A stretch of 64,000 bases of DNA from JAOUGY01 sp963792365 (GCA_963792365.1 CAWBVW010000005.1:434001-498000), one strand, 5' to 3'; shown: positions 27,089-36,853, counted from the stretch's first letter. Notes: generated from the sequence alone by a model not told the origin. Translations and numbers: made by a program.

Positions 27089-30000
27089 GTGTCCGATTCC
27101 CTTTCTCCGTTCTCCGCTGCCACCCGAGCGTGGTTCGAGGCCTCGTTCGCGGCACCCACCACGGCGCAGCGACTTGGATGGGACGCCATCGGCAGTGGCG
27201 CCCACACACTGATCCATGCACCCACGGGCTCGGGCAAAACCCTCGCTGCCTTTCTCTGGAACATAGACCGACTGCTGACCAGCCCGCTGCCCGACAAGCC
27301 GGACCGCTGCCGGGTCTTGTACGTGTCACCGATGAAGGCCCTCGCCTACGACATCGACCGGAACCTCCGGGCTCCGCTCCTCGGCGTCCGCCACGCCGCA
27401 GCGCGCCTGGGGATGGGAGATCTTCCCGAGATCACGACCTTCCTTCGGACGGGTGACACACCCGCCGACGAGCGACGACGGATGCAACGGACGCCTCCCG
27501 ACATCTTGATCACCACGCCCGAGTCGCTTTACCTGCTGCTCACCTCTCAGGCGCGCGAGACGCTTGCGGGCGTCGAAACCGTGATCGTGGACGAAGTCCA
27601 CGCCGTGGCCGGCTCGAAGCGAGGCGCTCATCTGGCGCTGAGCCTGGAACGGCTCGAAGACATCACGCACAGTGCTCCGCAACGGATCGGCCTCTCGGCG
27701 ACTCAGCGCCCGCTCGAGACGATCGCAGCCTTCCTCGGCGGCTCCATTCAGGTCGACGACGAGACGATGGTGCCGCGACCGGTCGCCGTGATCGACGCCG
27801 GTGGCGAACGCGACATCGATGTCGAACTGGTCGTTCCGGTCGAGGACATGGTCGAGCCGGCGCCTCCCGATCCGCTCGAGTCGTTCCTCGACGGCGGCGA
27901 GGGGCCGGTGCGCACGCGCTCGATCTGGCCGGCCGTGTACCCGAAGATCCTCCAGCTCATCGAGAGCCACGAGTCGACGATCGTCTTCGCCAACAGCCGG
28001 CGTCTCGCAGAACGGATCTGCGCAGAGCTCAACACACTCGCCGACACCGAGATCGCGCGCGCCCACCATGGTTCGGTTTCGCGGGACCAGCGTGTACAGA
28101 TCGAGGAGGCACTGAAACGAGGCGAGCTCAAGGCTGTGGTTGCGACCTCGTCACTCGAGTTGGGGATCGACATGGGGGCGGTCGATCTCGTGGTCCAGGT
28201 GGAGTCACCGATCTCGGTTGCCTCGGGCCTGCAGCGAGTGGGACGAGCCGGCCATCACGTGGGAGGCGTTTCGAAGGCGAAGGTCTTCCCAAAACATCGC
28301 GGTGACCTGCTCCTGTCCTCGGTGGTGGTCGACCTGATGGTCGACCGGCAGGTGGAGTCCACGAAGATCCCCCGCAATCCGCTCGATGTGCTGTGCCAGC
28401 AACTCGTCGCAGCAGTCGTCGTGGAAGACCGGACGGTGGACGATCTCTACGAGATGACACGACGCGCAGCGCCCTACACCGAACTGTCGCGAGCGGTCTT
28501 CGAGTCCACACTCGACATGCTCGCCGGTCGATACCCGTCGGACCTCTTCGCAGAGCTCCGCCCCAGGGTGACCTGGGACCGCATCACCGGCGTGGTGTCG
28601 GCTCGGCCCGGTGCGAGACAGCTCGCGGTCGCCAACGCGGGAACCATCCCCGACCGCGGGTTGTATCGGGTCCAGCTGCCCGATGGTGCTCGCGTCGGAG
28701 AGCTCGACGAAGAGATGGTGTACGAGTCACGACAGGGTGATGTTTTCCTGCTCGGATCATCCAGCTGGCGAGTCACCGAGATCGGCCCGGATCGTGTCGA
28801 AGTGGTTCCGGCACCCGGCGAGCCCGGCGCCAAGATGCCCTTCTGGCATGGCGACTCCCTCGGACGAAACCTGGAGACGGGCCAGGCCGTGGGTCGGTTC
28901 ATCAGAGAGCTGGGGTCTCTCCCCCCTGACGATGCGACTCGGCGTCTCGTCGCCGAGTTCCGGCTCGACGAGCTGGCGGCGACCAATCTCGTGCGATATC
29001 TGGAGGAACAACGCGAGGCGACCGGGGCCCTGCCCTCAGACCAGACGATGGTCGTCGAGCGCTTCCGTGACGAGATCGGCGACTGGCGTATCGTCATGCT
29101 CTCACCACTAGGCGCCAGGGTGCATGCGCCGTGGGCGATGGCCCTGACCACCAAACTCCGGGAGACGGCCGGGATCGACGTCGACGTGATCTGGTCCGAC
29201 GACGGCATCGCGCTCCGCTTCCCCGATGCCGACGAGACGCCGTCCCTCTCCGATCTCACGCTCGAGCCGGAGGAGGTGGAGTCGATTCTCCTCGATCACC
29301 TGGCCGACACCTCGCTCTTCGCCGCCCGCTTCCGGGAGGCGGCAGGGCGCGCGCTCCTTCTCCCCCGCCGCAGGCCCGGCAAGCGAACACCCCTGTGGAT
29401 GCAGAGGCGTCGTGCTGCCGATCTGCTGAAGGTCGCCAAACAGTTCGGTTCCTTCCCGATCGTGCTCGAGACTTTCCGGGAGGTCCTCCAAGACGACTTC
29501 GACCTGCCTGCACTGCAGAGCGTGCTCAGCGATATTCGCTCCAGGGCGATCCGGGTCGTAGAGGTCGAGAGCCGGACACCCTCACCGTTCGCATCCTCGT
29601 TGCTCTTCGCGTTCGTGGCCGCGTTCCTCTACGAGGCCGACACGCCGCTCGCCGAACGCCGTGCAGCCGCTCTGACGCTCGACCGCGATCTGCTGCGGGA
29701 GCTGCTCGGAGAGAGCGAGCTGCGTGAGCTCGTGTCAGGCGAGGTGCTCGCCGACCTCGAGCTCGAATTGCAGCGCCTCACCGAAGACCGCCGAGTCCGC
29801 GGTGCCGATGGGATCCACGACCTGCTCAGGGATCTCGGCCCGCTCGGGACCGACGATGTGGCGATCCGAAGCTCCGAGTCCGACGCCCTCGACCTCCTCG
29901 AAGAGCTCGAACGAGCACGCCGGGTCATCCGAGTGCACATGGCGGGCGACGCACGGTGGGCTGCGGTCGAGGACGCAGGTCGGCTGCGGGACGCACTGGG

Positions 30001-31489
30001 CGTCCAACCGCCACAGGGGGTGCCCCAGGTGTTCCTCGAGCCTGTTGCCGATCCTCTCGGAGACGTCGTCGGCCGTTTCGGACGAACCCACGGCCCGTTC
30101 ACTGTCGACGAGGCCGCAGCCGCCCTGGGCCTGCCACGCGGGGTGATCGACACGGCCCTCGCCAAGCTCGAGTCGGCCGGCCGCGTGACACGCGGAGCCT
30201 TCAGGCCCGGTGGAGCCAGCCAGGAATGGATCGACATGGAGGTCCTGCGGAGGCTCAAACGTCGATCGCTCGCCGTCCTGCGCCATGAGATCGAGCCGGT
30301 GGATGCCGAGGGGCTCGCCCGGTTCTTGCCCGCATGGCACGGCGTCACGGATCCACCTGCCCGCGGCCGTTCGGCGATGCTCGATGTTCTCCACCAGCTT
30401 CAGGCGGTCGAGATCCCAGCCTCGGTGCTGGAGAGCGAGGTTCTCTCTGCTCGCCTGGTCGACGGGGGCGCCCAGCTCGACCAACTCTGCATCGAGGGCG
30501 AGGTCGCCTGGATCGGAAGAGGTTCGATCGGCGCCCGCGACGGGCGGGTGGCGCTGTACCACCGCGATCAACTCCCGGCGCTGCTCACGGACGGCTCCGT
30601 CGAACGACCCTCGGGCCCACACCACGATGCGATACGTGCCCACCTCGAACAGCGAGGTGCGGCCTTCTTTCGCGACCTCTACGGAGCCTGCGGCGGCGGT
30701 GAGCCCGGTGAGATTCTCGCCGCTCTGTGGGATCTCGTCTGGGCGGGCGAAGTGACCAACGACAGCTTCGCACCCGTGCGGGCGTTCCTTCGATCGACCG
30801 GACGTTCACGTTCGAGTAGGCGCCCCACGGTTCCTTCGACCTTTCCGCCGCATGCGGCCGGCCGATGGTCGCTCGTGTCAGATCTACTCTGGGAACAGCC
30901 CGATCCGACTCGCCGTGCGGCTGCGCTCGTCGACCAACTCCTCCGCCGGCATGGCGTGCTCACCCGGGCCGCGGTGGCACACGAGTCGGTGGCCGGCGGA
31001 TTCAGCGGGATCTACCCGGTGCTGTCACAACTCGAGGAGGCGGGCAAGGTACGGCGAGGGTATTTCGTGGAGGGTCTTGGTGGGGCGCAATTCGCCCTGC
31101 CGGGCGCCGTCGACCGGCTTCGGGCTCCTTCCGATGATGTCGTTGTCGCGCTGGCAGCCACCGACCCTGCAAATCCCTACGGAGCGGCCCTGGAATGGCC
31201 GACGGTCGAGGAGGGTCGGATCGGGCGGATCGCAGGTTCACAAGTGATCTTGGCGAATGGATCCCTCGTAGCCTTCGTCGATGGCCGAAAGGTGCGGATG
31301 TTCGATGCCGACCCGGCGCTCGTTCACCCGGTTGCAGCTGCGATCGCCGACATCGCCGCCAGGCGAGGACGGGCCACGCTCCACACCGTGGACGGCGAGC
31401 CGATCGCGGCCGCTCCGCTGGGTCGTGCCCTCACGGAGTTCGGGTTCCGGCACACTCATCGGGGTCTCCGTATCGATGCCCGAAGGTGA
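27089..31489 (+). CDS. lhr: ATP-dependent helicase Lhr
   Basis: A 1466-residue superfamily 2 DNA helicase. Walker A APTGSGKT is at 44-51, the DEVH box is in VIVDEVHAVAGSKRG, motif III-like SATQRP and the C-terminal helicase block VATSSLELGIDMGAVDLVVQ follow. The large C-terminal part carries winged-helix and DUF4145/Lhr-type beta-barrel regions. In mycobacteria Lhr is a 3'-5' translocase induced by DNA damage. It overlaps the nei gene by 14 bases, and the same lhr-nei pairing is known in M. tuberculosis. GTG start chosen from the TACAGT box; slightly longer upstream frames exist. Confidence 0.95.
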   Translation: MSDSLSPFSAATRAWFEASFAAPTTAQRLGWDAIGSGAHTLIHAPTGSGKTLAAFLWNIDRLLTSPLPDKPDRCRVLYVSPMKALAYDIDRNLRAPLLGVRHAAARLGMGDLPEITTFLRTGDTPADERRRMQRTPPDILITTPESLYLLLTSQARETLAGVETVIVDEVHAVAGSKRGAHLALSLERLEDITHSAPQRIGLSATQRPLETIAAFLGGSIQVDDETMVPRPVAVIDAGGERDIDVELVVPVEDMVEPAPPDPLESFLDGGEGPVRTRSIWPAVYPKILQLIESHESTIVFANSRRLAERICAELNTLADTEIARAHHGSVSRDQRVQIEEALKRGELKAVVATSSLELGIDMGAVDLVVQVESPISVASGLQRVGRAGHHVGGVSKAKVFPKHRGDLLLSSVVVDLMVDRQVESTKIPRNPLDVLCQQLVAAVVVEDRTVDDLYEMTRRAAPYTELSRAVFESTLDMLAGRYPSDLFAELRPRVTWDRITGVVSARPGARQLAVANAGTIPDRGLYRVQLPDGARVGELDEEMVYESRQGDVFLLGSSSWRVTEIGPDRVEVVPAPGEPGAKMPFWHGDSLGRNLETGQAVGRFIRELGSLPPDDATRRLVAEFRLDELAATNLVRYLEEQREATGALPSDQTMVVERFRDEIGDWRIVMLSPLGARVHAPWAMALTTKLRETAGIDVDVIWSDDGIALRFPDADETPSLSDLTLEPEEVESILLDHLADTSLFAARFREAAGRALLLPRRRPGKRTPLWMQRRRAADLLKVAKQFGSFPIVLETFREVLQDDFDLPALQSVLSDIRSRAIRVVEVESRTPSPFASSLLFAFVAAFLYEADTPLAERRAAALTLDRDLLRELLGESELRELVSGEVLADLELELQRLTEDRRVRGADGIHDLLRDLGPLGTDDVAIRSSESDALDLLEELERARRVIRVHMAGDARWAAVEDAGRLRDALGVQPPQGVPQVFLEPVADPLGDVVGRFGRTHGPFTVDEAAAALGLPRGVIDTALAKLESAGRVTRGAFRPGGASQEWIDMEVLRRLKRRSLAVLRHEIEPVDAEGLARFLPAWHGVTDPPARGRSAMLDVLHQLQAVEIPASVLESEVLSARLVDGGAQLDQLCIEGEVAWIGRGSIGARDGRVALYHRDQLPALLTDGSVERPSGPHHDAIRAHLEQRGAAFFRDLYGACGGGEPGEILAALWDLVWAGEVTNDSFAPVRAFLRSTGRSRSSRRPTVPSTFPPHAAGRWSLVSDLLWEQPDPTRRAAALVDQLLRRHGVLTRAAVAHESVAGGFSGIYPVLSQLEEAGKVRRGYFVEGLGGAQFALPGAVDRLRAPSDDVVVALAATDPANPYGAALEWPTVEEGRIGRIAGSQVILANGSLVAFVDGRKVRMFDADPALVHPVAAAIADIAARRGRATLHTVDGEPIAAAPLGRALTEFGFRHTHRGLRIDARR

Positions 31490-32309
31490 TTCGTATGCCC
31501 GGGCAGCCGCCAAGCTGCGGCCTGCGCTCGTGGGCAAGGAGCTTCTCGAGGTGGGTGGGTCCCCCAACGTACGACGGTGGGCAAGTCGGTTGGTGGGCGC
31601 CCGGGTGACGGGTATCCGAACCCACGGGAAGCATCTCTTGATCGATGTCGAAGACGCGGTGACAATTCACGTGTGGCTGGGCATGCCGGGGCGATGGCGC
31701 ATCCGATCCAACGCCGGCATGGTCGAGACCGACGGGGAACGCACAGGTCGCCGTGCAGACGAGCCCGGAGCCATCCGTCTGCTGCTCCGGACCGCAACCC
31801 ACGTGGCTCTCTGCTACTCGGCACCCACGGTGGAGGTCGAGCGGACGCGGGTCATCGATCGATCACTCAGAAGGTTGGGGCCCGACGTCCTCGGCGACGA
31901 GTTCGATTTCGACTCATACCGCCAGAGGGCTGCGTTGCTCCCTCCCGACACACTCCTCGCAGACTTCCTGCTCGACCAGCGGGTGATGGCCGGTGTCGGC
32001 AACGAATACAAGAACGAGATCTTGTTCCTCGAAAGCCTCCACCCGGAGCGGACGCTGGGATCGATCGACGCCGATCGAATCGACGCGCTGGCGGCACGAG
32101 CGCGCAAGCTCATGGTGCCGAATGCGAGTCGACGAGGGGGACGCGTCACCACCGGATATCGCCGACCAGGTCTCGAATCCTGGGTGTTCGAGCGTACCGG
32201 ACAGCCGTGCCATCGGTGCAACACGACGATCGTGTCGCAACCCATCGGCGTGCGCCATGCCCGGATCACGTACTGGTGCCCGACCTGTCAGGTCGCTCCC
32301 ACCCTCTGA
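31476..32309 (+). CDS. nei: endonuclease VIII-type DNA glycosylase
   Basis: A 277-residue Fpg/Nei glycosylase/AP lyase for oxidised pyrimidines. The N-terminal MPEGDS places the catalytic Pro2 and Glu3, and the lysine in RTHGKHLLIDV is conserved. LLADFLLDQRVMAGVGNEYKNE is the helix-two-turn-helix region with the key Asn, and the zinc finger is CHRCNTTI...YWCPTCQ. The ATG at 31476 is the only start that leaves proline at position 2. Overlap with lhr implies a joint role in repair. Confidence 0.94.
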   Translation: MPEGDSYARAAAKLRPALVGKELLEVGGSPNVRRWASRLVGARVTGIRTHGKHLLIDVEDAVTIHVWLGMPGRWRIRSNAGMVETDGERTGRRADEPGAIRLLLRTATHVALCYSAPTVEVERTRVIDRSLRRLGPDVLGDEFDFDSYRQRAALLPPDTLLADFLLDQRVMAGVGNEYKNEILFLESLHPERTLGSIDADRIDALAARARKLMVPNASRRGGRVTTGYRRPGLESWVFERTGQPCHRCNTTIVSQPIGVRHARITYWCPTCQVAPTL

Positions 32310-32338
32310 CGAGCATTCGGGCGCCGGCTGCGACGCAC

Positions 32339-32344
32339 TACATT
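32339..32344 (+). promoter_or_regulatory. -10 box of DUF4032 gene
   Basis: TACATT eight bases before the GTG at 32353; leaderless arrangement. Confidence 0.5.
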
Positions 32345-32352
32345 CCCTGACG

Positions 32353-33552
32353 GTGTCAGTCCTCACAGTACGCCCCGGACATCCCGACTTCCTCGACCTG
32401 CCTTGGGACAAGTCGATCCTCGAATGGGAGGTTCCGCACATGGTCGTACTCCCCAAGGGCATCTCGCGCCATGAGGTCCGCTTCTTCGAGTATCCCGGCG
32501 CCATCTATGTGGTCAAGGAGCTGTCGCAGAGAGCCGCTCAACAGGATTACCGAGTGCTGCGGGCGCTCGAGTCATTGGGCATGCCGGCGGTGACACCGGT
32601 GGGTCTCGTGGAAGGACGCCATCCTGATCGGCACGCCGAGCAGAGCGCAGCGCTCATAACGCTGTACGAACCGTTCTCGTTCTCATATCGCGAATTGCTC
32701 GCCGGCGCCGGATTCGGCCCGCGCCGCGGCCAGATGCTCAATGCCTTCGCCCAACTCCTCGTTCAGCTTCATCTCAACGGCATCTACTGGGGTGACTGCT
32801 CCTTGTCGAACGTTCTGTACCGATTCGACGCCGAAGCCATAGAGACGATCATGGTCGACGCCGAGACCGCCGCGATCTATCCCGATGCGGAGCTCTCCGA
32901 TGGCCAGCGTCATGAAGACCTCGACATCATGATCACCAATGTGGCGGGTGGTATGGCGGACATCGCAGCCCAGATGGGAAGGGACATCGACGAGGCCGAC
33001 CTCGGTCTCGGCGAGGACATCGCCGAGCGATACCAGGCATTGTGGGACGAGCTCCAGAGCGAGGATGTGATCGGATCGGACGAGCGGTATCGCATCGAGG
33101 ACCGCATTGGCAGACTCAATTCCCTCGGCTTCGACGTCGAAGAGGTCGACCTCGTCCCGACCGAAGGCGGGTCGCAGCTGCGGGTTCAGTTGCGCGTCGG
33201 GGGACGCAGCTTCCACAGCTCCCGCCTCAAGGCCCTCACTGGCATCGAGGCCCTGGAGCAACAGGCCCGCCAGATCCTCTCAGACCTGTATTACTACCAG
33301 GCCACCCACCACCACCACAGCGCCACCGGCAAGAGCATCGTGGCCATCCAGTGGCGAGCGACGGTGTTCGAGCCGATGCTCGCCCGGCTCGCCGCCATCG
33401 ATGGAGTCGCCGATCCGATCCAGGCCTACTGCGACGTCCTGTACCACCGATACATGATGTCGACGAGCGCCGGGTCCGATGTCGGGATCGAGGCAGCAGT
33501 TGGGGACTGGCTGGAACGAGGGCGACCGGGGTATCCGCTCGACTCCCGTTGA
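32353..33552 (+). CDS. DUF4032 protein with kinase-like domain
   Basis: A 399-residue protein of the actinobacterial DUF4032 family. The N-terminal half resembles lipopolysaccharide/RIO-type kinases: an AIYVVKELSQRAA strand with the expected lysine, the catalytic-loop-like LNGIYWGDCSLSNVLYRFD and the metal-site-like IMVDAETAA. The HRD/HGD histidine is replaced (YWGD), as in WaaP-like kinases. The C-terminal half contains WRATVFEPMLARLA, typical of the domain. Substrate unknown. Its TGA directly abuts the stop of the convergent aminotransferase (TGATCA at 33550-33555). Confidence 0.82.
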   Translation: MSVLTVRPGHPDFLDLPWDKSILEWEVPHMVVLPKGISRHEVRFFEYPGAIYVVKELSQRAAQQDYRVLRALESLGMPAVTPVGLVEGRHPDRHAEQSAALITLYEPFSFSYRELLAGAGFGPRRGQMLNAFAQLLVQLHLNGIYWGDCSLSNVLYRFDAEAIETIMVDAETAAIYPDAELSDGQRHEDLDIMITNVAGGMADIAAQMGRDIDEADLGLGEDIAERYQALWDELQSEDVIGSDERYRIEDRIGRLNSLGFDVEEVDLVPTEGGSQLRVQLRVGGRSFHSSRLKALTGIEALEQQARQILSDLYYYQATHHHHSATGKSIVAIQWRATVFEPMLARLAAIDGVADPIQAYCDVLYHRYMMSTSAGSDVGIEAAVGDWLERGRPGYPLDSR

Positions 33553-34665
33553 TCATCCACCGAACTCGGCGCGAATGATCTCCACCACCCGATCACGATC
33601 GTGGTCGGACAGCGTCGACCCGGACGGCAGGCACAGACCGTTGTCGAACAGGTGTGCCGACACTCCCCCGCCGATCGAGGGATAGCCGGCGTAATAGGGC
33701 TGCAGGTGCATCGGTTTCCAGACCGGCCTCGACTCGATGTCGTGTTGTTCCAGCGCGAGCCGGATCGATTCCCGATCGGTCCCGGCCTGCTCGGGGTCGA
33801 TCGTGAGCGCGGTCAACCAGAAGATCGAACGACACCCTGGCGCCTCCGGCATGAACTCGACGCCAGGAAGAGCGGCAAGTGCCGCTCGGTAGAAGCTGTT
33901 GTGGGCTCGGCGGCGCTCGACGCGACGTTCGAGGTCGGCCAGTTGAGCCCGGCCCAACGCCGCCAGGAGGTTCGACATCCGATAGTTGTAGCCCAACTCC
34001 GAATGCTGATAATGAGGAGCCGGATCTCGGGCCTGTGTGGCGAGGAAGCGAGCCCGTTCCGCCCAGCTGGTGCGACCGGTGACCAGTGCACCACCTCCGC
34101 TGGTGGTGATGATCTTGTTGCCGTTGAACGACAGGGTGGCGATCTTCCCGAAGCTCCCTGCGGGCCGGCCGCGATAGGTCGCACCGATCGCTTCGGCGGC
34201 GTCCTCAATGAGCGGGACCTCGTACTCGCGACACGCAGCCTCGATCCGCTCGTAGTCGGCGCATTGGCCGTACAGGTCGACCGATATCACGGCTTTGATG
34301 TCACCGCCGGCCAGTAATTCGCCGAGAAGGTCGGGATCCATGTTCCACGACGCCGTCTCGGAGTCGACGAACACCGGTACGGCTCCGGCGTAGCGCACGG
34401 CATTGGCGGTTGCGGCGAAGGTCAGAGACTGGACGGCAACCCGATCTCCTGGCTCCACTCCCACCAGCAACAGGGCCAAGTGAAGGGCTGCTGTTCCGCT
34501 GGACAGAGCCACTCCGAACCCCCGACCCGTGACTCGAGCGAGATCCTCTTCGAATCGGTCGACTTCGGGACCGAGGGGGGCAATCCACCCGCTGTCGAAG
34601 GCGCGGACAAGCGCATTGCGGTCTGAATCGCCGACGTCCGGCGGCGAGAGGTACACCCGTGCCAT
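33553..34665 (-). CDS. DegT/DnrJ/EryC1/StrS-family PLP aminotransferase
   Basis: A 370-residue sugar-aminotransferase-type enzyme, normally converting a keto-sugar nucleotide to an amino sugar. SSGTAALHLAL binds the PLP phosphate, EDAAEAIGATY holds the ring-stacking aspartate, and K184 in SFNGNKIITTSGGG is the internal aldimine. The ATG at 34665 is set by TAGCCT seven bases upstream; a longer N-terminus of 16 residues would be upstream of the predicted transcript. It stands alone, without nucleotide-sugar genes nearby, so the pathway is open. Confidence 0.92.
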   Translation of the reverse strand: MARVYLSPPDVGDSDRNALVRAFDSGWIAPLGPEVDRFEEDLARVTGRGFGVALSSGTAALHLALLLVGVEPGDRVAVQSLTFAATANAVRYAGAVPVFVDSETASWNMDPDLLGELLAGGDIKAVISVDLYGQCADYERIEAACREYEVPLIEDAAEAIGATYRGRPAGSFGKIATLSFNGNKIITTSGGGALVTGRTSWAERARFLATQARDPAPHYQHSELGYNYRMSNLLAALGRAQLADLERRVERRRAHNSFYRAALAALPGVEFMPEAPGCRSIFWLTALTIDPEQAGTDRESIRLALEQHDIESRPVWKPMHLQPYYAGYPSIGGGVSAHLFDNGLCLPSGSTLSDHDRDRVVEIIRAEFGG

Positions 34666-34672
34666 CCGAGAG

Positions 34673-34678
34673 AGGCTA
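34673..34678 (-). promoter_or_regulatory. -10 box of DegT-family gene
   Basis: Reverse-strand TAGCCT seven bases before the ATG at 34665. Confidence 0.5.
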
Positions 34679-34753
34679 CCCGAGGAGCGCCACCGTTCCA
34701 CTCTGGAGGTCACCGGCGGGGAGCGTCATGGTCCGAGGTCCGGGAGCGTTCGG

Positions 34754-34788
34754 ACGTAGAACGTAGAACGTAGAACGTAGAACGTAGA
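34754..34788. repeat. five perfect tandem copies of ACGTAGA
   Basis: A 35-base block of five identical 7-mers, followed by a partial TA and flanked by unique sequence, between the DegT and DivIVA-like genes. It has the same 7-base period as the degenerate repeats at 6723-6894 but a different unit. Confidence 0.9.
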
Positions 34789-34840
34789 TAATCGGACCTG
34801 AATGGCAGCAACAAGCTGATCAACGACCAGGCAGTCGTCG

Positions 34841-35296
34841 TCAGTCGGCGTGTATTCCGGCGTGAGACTCTGCGAGCTCGATGCGGCGCCGCGCCGCCGC
34901 GAACCACCGCTGGGTTTCCTCCTCGGCAGCCGCAACGATCTGTGCCGCTTCGTTCCGTGCCTCTTGCATGATCGTCGCGGCCTCGCCCGACGCCCGGGCA
35001 AATGCCTCCTCGAGGTCGGCCAGCTCGTCCTTCGCCCGGTTTCTCGACCAGGTCAGCTCTGCGATCGAGGCTTCGAGGGTGCTGACGCGCTCGTCGTGAA
35101 CCCGTTCGAGCTCTCGAACCTGTCGCTCGAGATGAGTGGAGCGCTCCGACAGCGCCTCGGCCCTCCGACGCCACTCCTCCAGCGCCCCGACCGCCTCTTC
35201 GAGCTGGAGGCGCCATGCCTCGGCCTGTTCTTTCACGAACGATTCGACGGCTTCGGGGTCATACCCCTTCCGGACGACTGGGAACGTGCTCGACAT
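34841..35296 (-). CDS. DivIVA-domain coiled-coil protein
   Basis: A 151-residue protein. It opens STFPVVRKGYDPEAVESFV, the DivIVA/Wag31 N-terminal membrane-curvature motif, and continues as an almost unbroken coiled coil (about 25-140, rich in Glu, Arg, Ala). In actinobacteria DivIVA proteins mark poles and septa and recruit growth or segregation machinery. It is shorter than Wag31, so it may be an accessory polar protein. It diverges from the roadblock/GTPase operon, which suggests a polarity role for both. The ATG at 35296 is preferred over the TTG one codon upstream. Confidence 0.85.
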   Translation of the reverse strand: MSSTFPVVRKGYDPEAVESFVKEQAEAWRLQLEEAVGALEEWRRRAEALSERSTHLERQVRELERVHDERVSTLEASIAELTWSRNRAKDELADLEEAFARASGEAATIMQEARNEAAQIVAAAEEETQRWFAAARRRIELAESHAGIHAD

Positions 35297-35508
35297 CAAG
35301 TTCCAACATCGGCGCCGATCGATACACGCTTGACCAGAGCCTCGGGGTGTTTTTCCGGGATTGCCACTCCAGTTTCAGCCGGTCCGGTCCGAAACTCTCC
35401 ATGGAGACCGTTGCCAGACGGGGGAAACGTCATTCATGCGCAGAGTCCGCCGATCCGATGCCGAACCGACCGCGCCACCCGGTGCCTCAGCCTTCGGGAG
35501 GCGATGAA

Positions 35509-35880
35509 TTGAATGCTCTGGACGCGCTCGCCTCGGCATTGGACATCGACGGGTGCATGGGCGTTGCACTGGGCGACCATGCCAGCGGGCTCACGCTCGG
35601 GGCAGTCGGTGGCATCGACCGCCCGATCCTCGATGCTGCCGTCGCTGCCGCCACGAAGACCCTCCGAAGCACACTGGCGGTCATCGAGAACATCGAGTCC
35701 GGTGAGACAGTCGACGATCTGATCATCGACATCGGGGATCGGATCCACATCGCCTGTCCCCTGCCGGCGGCAGTCAACGGTCCCGGATTGTTCCTGTACG
35801 CCATCTTCGATGCCCGGGTCACCGGGCTCGGGCTGGCAAGAAAACACCTTCGCACGCTGGCGGACGGGGTGATCGTATGA
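35509..35880 (+). CDS. roadblock/LC7-like protein, first gene of GTPase module
   Basis: A 123-residue single-domain protein with the alternating pattern of roadblock/LC7 folds (GCMGVALGDHASGLTLGAVG, then a helix, then IHIACPLPAAVNGPGLFLYA and a final helix). The TTG at 35509 is chosen because GGGAGG lies seven bases upstream and the domain begins at once; in-frame ATGs at 35401 and 35458 would add an unstructured head. Roadblock proteins act as GTPase-activating or scaffold partners of small GTPases such as MglA and CvnD. It lies 27 bases upstream of the first DUF4388 gene. Confidence 0.72.
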   Translation: MNALDALASALDIDGCMGVALGDHASGLTLGAVGGIDRPILDAAVAAATKTLRSTLAVIENIESGETVDDLIIDIGDRIHIACPLPAAVNGPGLFLYAIFDARVTGLGLARKHLRTLADGVIV

Positions 35881-35907
35881 ACGGATCGAAAGGAGGGGTG
35901 AACGCCA

Positions 35908-36843
35908 ATGGCGAGTGAACTCGCTCACGCTTCACTCACGGCTGCCCTGCGCTGGGTGGAGTCCACCGGTGCCACCGGGTCGATGAAGGTCGAAGGGTCG
36001 CGGACCGGGTCGCTCTTCTTCGAGTCGGGACGGCTCTACTTTGCATCTATCGAGGGTGTTGCAATGAGCGGTTCCGAGCTGGCGGATGCCGGTATCGACC
36101 GTACGCTATGGCAGTCTGCCTCTCAGCAACCGGATGCCCGTCTGAATTTCGTCGATGAGCTCATGGAGATCGGCTGTCCACGAGAGGCAGTCGAACGATT
36201 CGTGCGCCGCCGTCTGGAGTCGACGATCGAGCTGCTGACCCTGTCGGCGGGACCGGTTGTGACGTCCAAGGGCCGCCACGGCTTCGGGACCTCGGTCTCG
36301 TTCCTGCCCTCGGAGATCGTTGCCATACCGCGGCCCTCGGACCCGCCGTTGTCCCGAGTCGACGACGACGCTCTCGTGTCACTGGCCAACGTCCATCCGC
36401 AGGCGGTCGTCACCCTCGACGGAGAAGCCTGGAACGCTCTCACCGTCCTCTTGTCCCCAGCTCGATTCGTTGAGCTCGTCGAGGAACTCGGCGGCGATAG
36501 GGCCCAGCACCTCGTGACCTCCTTGGACGCCCACGATCTCGTCACCGTCGTCCGACCGCAGGACGCCTCTGATCATCGATGGGGGGAAGAGAAAGCAGCC
36601 CCCCTGGACGATGACATCCCCTCGGGGCGTCCTCTGATCGACGGGCCGCCCACGGCATCCACATTGTTCGCCGAGCAGGCGGCGCCAGAGGCTCAGGATG
36701 ACGACGAGTACGTGCCGGACCGCGTAGGTCGCCAGGCATATGCCGCCATGGCGAGCATGCGAGCGTCGTCTCGCTCCGAGCCTCCACCACAGGAGAAGGC
36801 GCGGGCATTGAGACGCCTGATCGAGGCCGTGAGAGGACTGTGA
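35908..36843 (+). CDS. DUF4388 (PATAN-like) protein with C-terminal extension
   Basis: A 311-residue cytosolic protein. The first 120 residues match DUF4388: AALRWVESTGATGSMKVEG, GSLFFESGRLYFASIEG and a helical bundle ending in VERFVRRRLESTIELLTL. Residues about 150-215 may form a small helical domain; the rest is acidic and probably disordered, ending in a basic helix. DUF4388 domains occur in polarity and motility signalling proteins, where they bind partners. A perfect Shine-Dalgarno GAAAGGAGG precedes the ATG. Second gene of the module. Confidence 0.82.
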   Translation: MASELAHASLTAALRWVESTGATGSMKVEGSRTGSLFFESGRLYFASIEGVAMSGSELADAGIDRTLWQSASQQPDARLNFVDELMEIGCPREAVERFVRRRLESTIELLTLSAGPVVTSKGRHGFGTSVSFLPSEIVAIPRPSDPPLSRVDDDALVSLANVHPQAVVTLDGEAWNALTVLLSPARFVELVEELGGDRAQHLVTSLDAHDLVTVVRPQDASDHRWGEEKAAPLDDDIPSGRPLIDGPPTASTLFAEQAAPEAQDDDEYVPDRVGRQAYAAMASMRASSRSEPPPQEKARALRRLIEAVRGL

Positions 36844-36853
36844 GCGAGGACCG

